Shown one piece after another: positions 24,036 through 32,231 of a stretch of DNA of 64,000 nt (within the stretch, counting starts at the first letter, position 1; each line of letters begins with the position of its first letter). The DNA comes from Nodosilinea sp. PGN35 (GTDB taxonomy: Bacteria; Cyanobacteriota; Cyanobacteriia; Phormidesmidales; Phormidesmidaceae), in NCBI RefSeq assembly GCF_029109325.1, contig NZ_JAQKQJ010000023.1, positions 37,472 through 101,471 on the forward strand, given 5' to 3'. The notes beneath the pieces were generated by a model, which had not been told where the DNA came from, searched no databases, and saw nothing but the letters and a program-made list of their open reading frames with translations. A program made the translations under genes and the position numbers.

Positions 24036-24587
24036 AGATTTTCAGGAATTGAGCGTTATGAAAGCTTCAAGGGTGCTGGTTGGCGGTAGTACGCCACCGC
24101 CAGGTGTTCTGATTGTAAAGGAATGCTGACCCCATGCCGCCGCCGCCGCTATCGCTGGCTGCTGAGGCATCGGGGCTGGGAGGGGTGCAAGCCCTCTGCC
24201 CACGGGATATGCCACCGTCTAAGGTAGATCTGCGGTAAACGGCACGGAAATATGGGAACGCTAATGGATAACAGGGTTTATTGCTGCCTCACGATTGGGT
24301 AAAAAAGTTTACCGGAGCTTTGTTAACGCTCCCGACATAATCACAGAAACTAGAAAATTCACGCAGTAATCTTAGAGTATTCGGACAGGAACCCAGTGTA
24401 AAAACTGACGCGAGCAGCGATAGCCATCGTATTTAATTAGGCCAGGGTCTGTTGTTGCCATCGAAACCGTGCATCTTTAAGCTCGTGCGTTTAGCCAGTG
24501 AGTTTTTCTATCAAAGTTTTCTCATCGCAGTCCGTGGGGGCTTAATTCGTTAAGCGCATCTGTTGGTGGGGCAAGGGCGGTAAAGCC
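24036..24587. other. 552-bp intergenic region
   Basis: This lies between divergent murF and the 431-aa gene. No open frame looks coding and I see no strong hairpin or tandem repeat. The right half (24240-24540) is more AT-rich and probably contains the promoter of the downstream gene; no box is clear enough to name. Confidence 0.4.
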
Positions 24588-25883
24588 GTGAAGACAAAAG
24601 CGACCTATAACAATCGAATTACTAGCGTTGACGAGCAGCGGCTCTACAGTCACCTATTGACCTGCGTGACTGTAGAGTCGCCCGATGCCATGATCGATCG
24701 GTTTCAGGCGCTTTTCCTCGACGGGTTTGGCTATCCCGATCGCGATGTCGTAGCGGCCCTCGATCGCCTGCTGGCCTGCCACGAGATCGAAGAGTATTTC
24801 CGGTTCATTCTCAACCGCTGCTGCCACATTCTCATCAACCGCTGGCAGACCAATACCCAGCTACAGCCGGCCATTCCCATTTTAATCGAGCTGCTGGAGT
24901 CGGCTCCCGCCGAGCGGGTGCCAGAACTGTCGCGATCGCGGTCGATTCGTCGGCTGCGCCAGGTGACTCAAGGCTTCCTCGACACGGAGCAATACCTGGC
25001 CCTCAAGCGGCTGGCACGCATCATTGAGGCGCGCCACTCGGCCCTGCCCCGCAACCGACAGGCCGAAGCGGTGCCCCTGGGATCCCTAATCAACCGCTAT
25101 CCCTACCTCTACGAACACTGCCTGGTGACTGAAGACAGCGATCTACAACATCAGCAGTACGTGCGCAGTATGCAGCTCGAAGCCCAGCACAAGTTCGAGG
25201 TAGATCTCAGCCACTACGTCACCTATCGAGTGCGCCGAGGGCGACTGAGCCGTCAGGGGCAGCCCGATTTTGCCGATCGGCTGCGGGTAGTGCCCAACCC
25301 CACCCTGCTCAACGACAGGGAACTCGTTTCGTCGCTGAAGCAGTTTGCCCGCCGCCGCGACCACGGCCAAAGCTATCGCGATGGGGCCCAGCGCTTTTTG
25401 CTCACCCACAGCCAGGGGGCTTCGTTTCGAGAGTTTAAAGAAGATCTGTTCGATTACATTATGGCCGATGTCGATGCCGGGTACAGCCAGCGGCAGTTTA
25501 GGGCTATGCTGCAAGACCACCTGCTGTCTACTTTTACCGACAGCGACAGCAAGCCAGTGGATGACTTCCTCAAGGTGCGCACCTGCAGCAATCTGTTTAA
25601 CTTTCTGGTGGTTGACCCCAGCGCTGGCCGCCAGCACTATATGTTTCTAGATTTGATCAACAATCTGGGGCCGGTGCACACCACGGGCCTGCTGCTGAGA
25701 ATTTTGCTGATTTGTCACAAGGTCAAGCCCTTTTTAGAGCGGCGCTTTTCGCTGTTGTTTAACCACTACGAGACCGCCTCGAGTGAGACGGTCGCCTGGC
25801 TGGTCAATATGTTTGAAAATATCAACATTGCTCTCAGTCTTAATTTTGGCAGTGTCGATCTATCCCACGCCGGGGCTCGATAG
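24588..25883 (+). CDS. uncharacterised 431-aa protein, probably cyanobacterial-specific
   Basis: GTG start at 24588. The product is soluble and largely helical, with no signal peptide, membrane segment or catalytic motif that I recognise. It is rich in Arg and Leu (for example RSIRRLRQVTQGF, RVRRGRLSRQGQ) and has a conserved-looking C-terminal block YMFLDLINNLGPVHTTGLLLRILLICHKVKPFLERRFSLLFNHYE. I have the impression of a family found across cyanobacteria without known function. It is followed by another uncharacterised gene 120 bp downstream on the same strand. Confidence 0.75.
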   Translation: MKTKATYNNRITSVDEQRLYSHLLTCVTVESPDAMIDRFQALFLDGFGYPDRDVVAALDRLLACHEIEEYFRFILNRCCHILINRWQTNTQLQPAIPILIELLESAPAERVPELSRSRSIRRLRQVTQGFLDTEQYLALKRLARIIEARHSALPRNRQAEAVPLGSLINRYPYLYEHCLVTEDSDLQHQQYVRSMQLEAQHKFEVDLSHYVTYRVRRGRLSRQGQPDFADRLRVVPNPTLLNDRELVSSLKQFARRRDHGQSYRDGAQRFLLTHSQGASFREFKEDLFDYIMADVDAGYSQRQFRAMLQDHLLSTFTDSDSKPVDDFLKVRTCSNLFNFLVVDPSAGRQHYMFLDLINNLGPVHTTGLLLRILLICHKVKPFLERRFSLLFNHYETASSETVAWLVNMFENINIALSLNFGSVDLSHAGAR

Positions 25884-26003
25884 GGAGTTGCTGGGCTGGG
25901 GAGGAACGGCTGCCTGGCGATCGCGGACTGCGATCATGGCTCCGCCCCAGACCTGGGGCAAATGCTAGAGTCGTAGCATTTGCAGCATTCTCTTGCCCCA
26001 TCT

Positions 26004-27095
26004 ATGTACGACCTCGTTTCTGCCGCCCTGGGGGCTCAACAGCTGGCCCAGGCGGCTCAGCTAATTAAGCAGTGGCAGCAAAAAACGCCCCAAGATCCCT
26101 GGTTAAAGCTGGCCATGGGGCAATACTGGGAAGCGAAGGACGAGTTTGAGAAGGCTCAGATTACCTACGCTCGGCTGCTGCAAAGTACTGCTAATGCCAA
26201 GGTGTTGAGCCAGGCGCGGGATGGGGTACAGCGCATGCGCGATCGGCTCGCCCAGCGTCGCGAGCACGATCTGAGTGCCGCCAAGCAGCAGCCGGGGGCG
26301 CTGGCGGCGGCGGTGCTGGCCCTGGAGCCAGTGACGGGTGATCGCCGCGAGGCGGCCGCCAATGGGCTGGCCCGAACCATGCAGATCGATGCCTATACCG
26401 CCAGAACCCGGCTGTCCAGCAGACACTGGCGACTGCTGCGGGTTGGCCCAGCGGGGGAGACCCAATACTTTTGTGAGCAGCTCAAGGCTGAGGGCACCCC
26501 GGCCCGCTGGGTGACGATCGATCAGGTCAAGGGGTTGGCCACCTTTCGAGTGCAGGCTATTCGGGCGGTGGAGCCCGATTTAACGGTGATCTGCGTGAAT
26601 GATGCGGGGCAGAAGGGCACCATTCAGCTCGCTTGGGGTGATATCACCCAGTGGGTGGTGGGGCAGTTGCCCATCTATGAATCGGTGGTGGATTTGGATG
26701 CCCGGGGTAAGCTCAAGCGCAAAGATACCACCCAGGACTACGGTGAGGTGATTGACTGGCATTTGCACGGTCGAGGCTGTGTGCTGCGCCTGTGCGATCG
26801 CACCTACAAATACCGAGAGGCGACGCCGCTGCCCCCCGCCGCCGCCGTGCCCTCGCCCCTGATTGCGGCCACCGCCTGGAAGGCTATGAAAAGCTACTTT
26901 GAGGACTGCATCACCCCAGGGCCAATCACCGATTTCAGCGGCTTTGGGGAGAGCGCCCTGGACTTAATGGATCTACTCCCGCCCTTCGACAGCCAGGTGG
27001 ATCTGGGGCGATCGCTGCCCTCCCCGTGGGATCGGGCCTTTCATTTATACAGCAGCCTGCGGTTTGAGGCGGCGGCCAACGGTTCAAAGCATTAA
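26004..27095 (+). CDS. TPR-containing uncharacterised protein
   Basis: 363 aa from the ATG at 26004; a TTG 8 codons earlier is less likely. The N-terminal ~85 residues form helical repeats of TPR type (AAQLIKQWQQKTPQDPWLKLAMGQYWEAKDEFEKAQITYARLL). The middle, WRLLRVGPAGETQYFCEQLKAEG, and the C-terminal half contain beta-rich blocks with no catalytic signature. A C-terminal part (FSGFGESALDLMDLLPPFDSQVDLGRSL) looks conserved. No signal peptide. A shared bidirectional terminator follows directly. Confidence 0.75.
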   Translation: MYDLVSAALGAQQLAQAAQLIKQWQQKTPQDPWLKLAMGQYWEAKDEFEKAQITYARLLQSTANAKVLSQARDGVQRMRDRLAQRREHDLSAAKQQPGALAAAVLALEPVTGDRREAAANGLARTMQIDAYTARTRLSSRHWRLLRVGPAGETQYFCEQLKAEGTPARWVTIDQVKGLATFRVQAIRAVEPDLTVICVNDAGQKGTIQLAWGDITQWVVGQLPIYESVVDLDARGKLKRKDTTQDYGEVIDWHLHGRGCVLRLCDRTYKYREATPLPPAAAVPSPLIAATAWKAMKSYFEDCITPGPITDFSGFGESALDLMDLLPPFDSQVDLGRSLPSPWDRAFHLYSSLRFEAAANGSKH

Positions 27096-27140
27096 AAATC
27101 AGGGCTTAGAGCTACCATTGCGCTCCAGACCCTGATTTTT
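27094..27140. terminator. bidirectional terminator between convergent genes
   Basis: AAAAATCAGGG (27094-27104) pairs exactly with CCCTGATTTTT (27130-27140). The A and T tails give a U-run on either strand, serving both the TPR gene and the convergent 142-aa gene. The left arm overlaps the TPR stop codon. Confidence 0.85.
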
Positions 27141-27170
27141 AGATGTATGAGTGAGGGTTCAAGGGCCGCC

Positions 27171-27599
27171 TTAGCGAGCCTTGACTTGCTTAGCCATATC
27201 CATAAAGGGTGACAGGCTGGGGCCGGGCCGACGCCGACGGGGCAGGGCCGTACCTACGCTGGTTAAGTAGGTAGAGGCAAAGGCCGTAGGCACAGGCTCT
27301 GCGGGAGCTTTGGCGGCTACAGCCGGAGCGGGAGTCTCCTTTTTAGGGGCTTTAGCGGCGGTCTTGGTCGCAGCTTTGGCCGGAGCTGGGGTTGTCACCT
27401 TGGCGGGAGCGGCAGCCTCGGGCTGGGCCTCGGCTTTGGCCGGAGCCATCTGTGCCGCTGGCTGAGCATTGCTGTCAGACTCGTCGAGCTCCATGAAAAA
27501 TTCAGATTTTTTGCCCAGGCCGATCAGACCACTAACGGATTTGAAGATGCCGCCAATCAGCCCAAAGATCGTCCCAAAAATAGACTTGATTAAACCCAT
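27171..27599 (-). CDS. small protein with hydrophobic glycine-rich N-terminus and Ala/Pro/Lys linker
   Basis: 142 aa. The first ~30 residues (IKSIFGTIFGLIGGIFKSVS) form a hydrophobic or amphipathic segment without a cleavage site. An acidic patch (FFMELDESDS) follows, then about 65 residues of Ala, Pro and Lys repeats, and a conserved-looking end, PRRRRPGPSLSPFMDMAKQVKAR. The layout suggests membrane association by the N-terminus with a flexible arm presenting the Arg-rich tail. I know no function. It has its own terminator and a 413-bp upstream gap. Confidence 0.72.
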   Translation of the reverse strand: MGLIKSIFGTIFGLIGGIFKSVSGLIGLGKKSEFFMELDESDSNAQPAAQMAPAKAEAQPEAAAPAKVTTPAPAKAATKTAAKAPKKETPAPAVAAKAPAEPVPTAFASTYLTSVGTALPRRRRPGPSLSPFMDMAKQVKAR

Positions 27600-27753
27600 G
27601 GGTATGTCCTTAGATTTATCTGCGTTTCTGAATTAATTATCAAGTTCCGTTACGCCCCCTCACAAGCTATTAGGACAACTAGACAAAAAAGTTAACATTG
27701 CTTCCCAAAAGCGCCCTGTAGAGCTATGCAATGGCACTTTGGATCCAGAATGC

Positions 27754-27949
27754 TCAGCGAATCTCGCAGCCATTGGCCTTGTAGGCGGCGGAGTTGGTGT
27801 CGGCGATCGCCAAGGCAGGCAGCGTTCCTGGGAACTGCCGCGAGGGTTAGCATTGCGACGGGCACGGATTCCTGAGGTTTTGGGGCAAGCTGGGCAGGGG
27901 AGGGAGCTGTCGCCATTTTTTGGTGAGAGGAGTAAATTGTCGCAGACAT
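27754..27949 (-). pseudogene. possible small gene with a frameshift
   Basis: On the minus strand, an ATG at 27949 behind AAAGGA opens MSATIYSSHQKMATAPSPAQ and continues to about AMLTLAAVP. The frame then becomes un-protein-like, while the adjacent frame supplies LPALAIADTNSAAYKANG followed by CEIR and TGA at 27754-27756. A one-base slip near 27830 would join them into a ~65-residue protein. Either a real frameshift, a sequencing error, or coincidence. No family recognised. Confidence 0.35.
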
Positions 27950-28012
27950 TCCTTTACTTTTCTTAAAACCTCGTTACGATAATTAATAACAACGTTAATC
28001 TCCTTTACCCCT

Positions 28013-28570
28013 ATGATTGCTCAGCAACGTTTGCTAACCCTGGGCAGCCTTGCGCTTCAGCCTGGTCAATCCACCAACACCGCGTTTCAGATAACTTGGA
28101 CAATTCTGAGAGTTGTGGCTGGTGTTGTTATGATTCATAACGGTCTTGACAAGCTGGCCAACATCGAGAGCTTTGCCAATGCCTACGTGGCCTACCTGGG
28201 CCTGCCCTTTCCTATCACCCTCAGCTACATAGCAGCGTTTACGGAGCTGATTGGCGCTCCCCTGGTGGCCCTGGGCCTGTGCACTCGCCCTGCGGCTATG
28301 GGTCTCTTTTTCACCATGGTGGTGGCCATGTACCACCACGTTAAAGTGGCGGGCTTGAGCCTTCCCTATCTGGAGCTGTCTGCTCTGTACGCCGCGACGT
28401 TTCTATTTTTTGTTGTCAACGGCGGCGGGCAATTTTCGCTCGATGCCCTGCTGGCCAGGGTGCTCAACGGGCTACGCACCAGCCAAACCGACGGCAAGCG
28501 CGCTTCCCTGGAGGGCTTGTTTCAGCGCTCCGATGAAGCCAAGTCTGGCACCGATCGCCCGGTGGCTTAG
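28013..28570 (+). CDS. DoxX family membrane protein
   Basis: 185 aa with four membrane helices. The DoxX signature is RVVAGVVMIHNGLDKLANIESFANAYVAYLGLP (about 33-65), followed by AAFTELIGAPLVALGLCTRPAA. The last ~40 residues are polar. DoxX-like proteins are linked to redox or sulfur metabolism in some bacteria, but the role here is not known. The region before the ATG is pyrimidine-rich without a clear ribosome site. It ends tail-to-tail with the antiporter gene, overlapping by 4 bp. Confidence 0.88.
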   Translation: MIAQQRLLTLGSLALQPGQSTNTAFQITWTILRVVAGVVMIHNGLDKLANIESFANAYVAYLGLPFPITLSYIAAFTELIGAPLVALGLCTRPAAMGLFFTMVVAMYHHVKVAGLSLPYLELSALYAATFLFFVVNGGGQFSLDALLARVLNGLRTSQTDGKRASLEGLFQRSDEAKSGTDRPVA

Positions 28571-30669
28571 GTGTGAGGTTCGCCAAACAGCACCAGAGAG
28601 CAGGGGGCTTCGTCAATCACCTGGTGGGTGACGTCGCTCACGGCTAGGCCGCCAGCGGTGCGCCGCCGCATTGAGCGCAGCACGATCAGGTCGTAGTTGA
28701 GGGCGGTCTCGAGGATGATCTCGGCGGGGTTGTCGTGCTCTAGGGTGAGCATAGTCCAGCTAATCTGTGGGCCGCTGGCCATGACTTTTGTCAGAGCAGT
28801 TTCTAGGGCTTTGACTTGATTGGCGGGGGTATGGCGATCGCCCACGTGCAGCAGCGTCACCGAGGCGCTGTGGGTGTCGGCAAACATCTGGGCAAAACGC
28901 ACGGTGCGCACCGCCTGGGGGGTGATGGTCTTCATGGGCACTAAAATACGGTGGATGTCGATGGGCTCGGTCAGCAGTCGGGCCACCGCCACCGGGCAGT
29001 GGCTTGACCAAAACACCTCGTCCACCAGGGTGCCAAACAGCTTAGCCCGAAAGCCCTGACGGCTCCAGCCGAGCAAGATCAAGCTGGCGTTTTGCTCGCG
29101 GGCGGTGCGGGTAATGCCCTCTGACACATCGTCGTCAATCCGCAGTACCGAGTAGGCCTGGGCCTTGAACTCCTGGCTGAGGGCTTCGGCCTTTTGCAGC
29201 AGTTGACGGCACTGCTCCAGGCCCGTGACCAGGTTGGGATCGTCCATGTGTACGTGGGCGCGGGCGATGGTTACTGGGATGACATAGCCGCCCTCGTGGG
29301 TAGCCAGCAGGGCCGCCATTTCAATTAGATAGCGCTGGGTGACGGGGTTGTAGATCGGCACCACTACCGTAAACGGGCCGGTGATGGTTGAGTCTTTGCG
29401 GCTTTCGGGGGCAGACCCGTAGTCAAACCACAGGGAGTCGGGCTCCGATCGCGACAGCTTAGGGGCCACCAGCCGTCCGGCAAAGCGGGCGGTCAGCAGT
29501 GGCCCTACCACCGAGGTGACCAGCATCATCACAATCACGGCGTTGAATTCTAGCTCTGAGATAATGTTCTGCTGGAACCCCACCAGGGCGGCCGCCAGCG
29601 TCGCTGCCACCTGGGGCATCGACAGCGACCACATGGTCAAGATTTGCTCCCACCGATAGCCAAAAAAGGGCTTGGTGACCAGGGCCGCTAAAAACTTGCT
29701 GAGGATGAGGGTGCCGGTGAGGGCCAGGGTAAAGGCCAGGTTGGTGGTGATTGACTCCATAAACACCTGGAGGTTGAGCAGCAGGCCCATACACACAAAG
29801 AAAAAGGGAATAAAGAGCACCCCGCCCACAAATTCCACCTTTTCTTTGACCGGCCCGTGGCCCACGACGTCGTTGACGGCCAGCCCTGCCAAAAAGGCCC
29901 CGACAATTTTGTCCACGTTGATCAGCTGTGACCCCACCGCCGCGACAAAAACCGCCGCCAGCACGAACAAGAACTGGTTGCCTTCGCGATCGCCGTTGCG
30001 CTTAAAGTACTGCTTGCCCGCCCAGTCGATGCCCACCAGCACCGCCGTGGCAAACAGGCCCAGCATCACCAGCTGGCTCACCACCGTCCGGGCCGAAAAC
30101 TCCCCCGCCTGGGCCGCGACGCACATGGCCAGCACCAGCAGCGCCCCAATGTCGGTAAAAATAGTGGCCCCCACCGTAGCCGATACCGAAGGCTCTTTGG
30201 TAATGCCCAGGCGCATGACGATTGGGTAGGCCAGCAGGGTGTGAGAGGCCAGCAGCGAGCCGATCAGCACCGCCGCCACCCAGTCAAACCCAAAGGCCCG
30301 GCTGAGCAGCAGACCTGCGGTCAGCGGCACCGCAAAAGTGGCAAAGCCAAACCCCAGCGATCGATTGCGGGTGCGCTTGAAGTCCTTAAGGTCGATTTCT
30401 AACCCGGCCACAAACATGAGGTAGATTTTGCCCACGTCTGACAGCAGGGTCTCAATCTCCCCCGCCGGGTTGAGCAATCCTAGAATGCTCGGCCCTAAGA
30501 TGACGCCTGCGGCCAGCAGTCCCACCAGCCCCGGCAGCCGCAGCCGCTCAAAAATGGGCGGGATAATCAGCGTCACCAGCAGCAAAATGGTGAAGGCAAT
30601 AATCGGACTGTTGGGTAGAAAGCCCAGCAGCCCATCGACAGCATGCTCTCCGGTGGTTAAAGCAGCCAT
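28567..30669 (-). CDS. monovalent cation:proton antiporter (CPA2) with C-terminal USP-like domains
   Basis: 700 aa from the ATG at 30669 (AGGATAACCCT upstream). The first ~410 residues form a 12-13-helix Na+/H+ exchanger domain of CPA2 type (LRLPGLVGLLAAGVILGPSILGLL; LLASHTLLAYPIVMRLG; FTDIGALLVLAM). The rest, about 430-700, is cytosolic and reads as two universal-stress-like units (VVPIYNPVTQRYLIEMAALL; ILVPMKTITPQAVRTVRFAQMF), often nucleotide-binding. It probably exports Na+ or K+ with regulation by the tail. The ion is not decidable from sequence. Confidence 0.93.
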   Translation of the reverse strand: MAALTTGEHAVDGLLGFLPNSPIIAFTILLLVTLIIPPIFERLRLPGLVGLLAAGVILGPSILGLLNPAGEIETLLSDVGKIYLMFVAGLEIDLKDFKRTRNRSLGFGFATFAVPLTAGLLLSRAFGFDWVAAVLIGSLLASHTLLAYPIVMRLGITKEPSVSATVGATIFTDIGALLVLAMCVAAQAGEFSARTVVSQLVMLGLFATAVLVGIDWAGKQYFKRNGDREGNQFLFVLAAVFVAAVGSQLINVDKIVGAFLAGLAVNDVVGHGPVKEKVEFVGGVLFIPFFFVCMGLLLNLQVFMESITTNLAFTLALTGTLILSKFLAALVTKPFFGYRWEQILTMWSLSMPQVAATLAAALVGFQQNIISELEFNAVIVMMLVTSVVGPLLTARFAGRLVAPKLSRSEPDSLWFDYGSAPESRKDSTITGPFTVVVPIYNPVTQRYLIEMAALLATHEGGYVIPVTIARAHVHMDDPNLVTGLEQCRQLLQKAEALSQEFKAQAYSVLRIDDDVSEGITRTAREQNASLILLGWSRQGFRAKLFGTLVDEVFWSSHCPVAVARLLTEPIDIHRILVPMKTITPQAVRTVRFAQMFADTHSASVTLLHVGDRHTPANQVKALETALTKVMASGPQISWTMLTLEHDNPAEIILETALNYDLIVLRSMRRRTAGGLAVSDVTHQVIDEAPCSLVLFGEPHT

Positions 30670-30810
30670 AGGGTTATCCTGCAATGAGAACGCACACTGA
30701 ACTCGCTAGCCCGCTTCGGCCTAGCCCTTTTCCTAACTATGGCAACAAGCTGCTAGCTGATTTGAGCTGCTGGCCACAATTTGTATCGTACGGGGAGGGG
30801 TAGCAACGGC

Positions 30811-32106
30811 TTAAATCCCCAGGCGCTGGTAGACCTGATCGAGGTTGCGCAGGTGGCGATCGGGGCTAAAGCAGTGGTCGATCTCGGCGGCGGACAGATG
30901 GGCCTGCACCCGCTCGTCGGCCTCGATCAGCGCTCTAAAGTTGCCGTCGTCGGTATTCCAGGCCCGGTGGGCGCACCCCTGCACGATCGCGTAGGCTTCC
31001 TCCCGCGCCAGGCCCTTGTCCACCAGGGCCAGCATCACCCCTTGGCTAAACACTACGCCGCCGTAGATGTTCATGTTGCGGGCCATATTTTGAGGGTAAA
31101 CCAGCAGGTTTTTGACTAGCTCGGTGGTCTCCACCAGCATGAAGTGGGTGAGAATGCAGCTGTCGGGAAAGGCCACCCGCTCCACCGAGCTGTGGGAAAT
31201 GTCGCGCTCGTGCCACAGGGCCACATTCTCCAGGGCCGCCATGGCGTTGCCCCGCAGCAGGCGTGCCATCCCGGTCAGGCGCTCAGAGCGAATGGGGTTG
31301 CGCTTGTGGGGCATGGCTGAGGAGCCTTTTTGCTTTTTGGAGAAAAATTCTTCGACTTCAAGCACATCGGTGCGCTGGAGATTGCGAATTTCGACCGCAA
31401 ACCGCTCGATCGATGCCCCCAGCAGCGCCAGTGCGTTCATAAAGTCGGCGTGGATGTCGCGGGAGATCACCTGGGTGGAGGCGGTGTCGGGGCGCAGGCC
31501 CAGGTTTTGGCAGGCCAGGGCCTCAATGTTGGGGTCGATGTTGGCGTAGGTGCCCACCGCGCCCGAGATTTTGCCGACGGCGATCGCATCCTGCAAGTGG
31601 GCCAGCCGCTCTCGATGGCGCAGCATTTCGGCCAGCCAGCCCGCCAGCTTAAAGCCAAAGGTAATCGGCTCAGCGTGAATGCCGTGGGAGCGGCCAATCA
31701 TCACCGTGTCCCGGTGCTCCTGGGCGCGGTAGCGAATCGCCTGAATCAGGTTTTCGACATGGATCATGATCACCTGAAGGCTGTCTACCAGCTGGAGAGA
31801 CAGCGCCGTATCCAGCATGTCAGAGCTGGTCATGCCCAGGTGAATGTAGCGCCCGGCATCGCCCACATGCTCGTTGAGGTTGGTGAGAAAGGCGATCACA
31901 TCGTGGCGCACCTCCGCCTCGATCTCAAGAATGCGCTTGGGGTCAAACTTTGCTTTGGCCTTGATTTCCGCTACCGCATCCTGCGGAATGTAGCCCAGCT
32001 CAGCCTGGGCTTCGCACACCGCAATTTCGACCCGCAGCCAGGTCTTAAATTTGTAGTCGTCGGTCCAGAGGTTGCCCATCTCGGGCAGGGTGTAGCGTTC
32101 AATCAA
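30811..32106 (-). CDS. purB: adenylosuccinate lyase
   Basis: 431 aa from a TTG at 32106, giving the usual N-terminus IERYTLPEMGNLW and the usual family length. The frame is open 22 codons further upstream but that part is not homologous. It cleaves SAICAR and adenylosuccinate in purine synthesis. The fumarase-superfamily signature SSAMPHKRNPIRSE, TSSDMLDTALSLQ, and RSHGIHAEPITFG (catalytic His) are complete. Monocistronic as far as visible. Confidence 0.95.
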   Translation of the reverse strand: MIERYTLPEMGNLWTDDYKFKTWLRVEIAVCEAQAELGYIPQDAVAEIKAKAKFDPKRILEIEAEVRHDVIAFLTNLNEHVGDAGRYIHLGMTSSDMLDTALSLQLVDSLQVIMIHVENLIQAIRYRAQEHRDTVMIGRSHGIHAEPITFGFKLAGWLAEMLRHRERLAHLQDAIAVGKISGAVGTYANIDPNIEALACQNLGLRPDTASTQVISRDIHADFMNALALLGASIERFAVEIRNLQRTDVLEVEEFFSKKQKGSSAMPHKRNPIRSERLTGMARLLRGNAMAALENVALWHERDISHSSVERVAFPDSCILTHFMLVETTELVKNLLVYPQNMARNMNIYGGVVFSQGVMLALVDKGLAREEAYAIVQGCAHRAWNTDDGNFRALIEADERVQAHLSAAEIDHCFSPDRHLRNLDQVYQRLGI

Positions 32107-32231
32107 GGCTTTGGTCTGAATACAACCGTCCCATTCTACCCGGCGGCCCTGGGCTGTGGAAAATTGCGGCACTATACTTCACGCCTGGGGAGGCGGCGCT
32201 GCGGTTTGCCCCAGACATTAATGGCCGGGGG

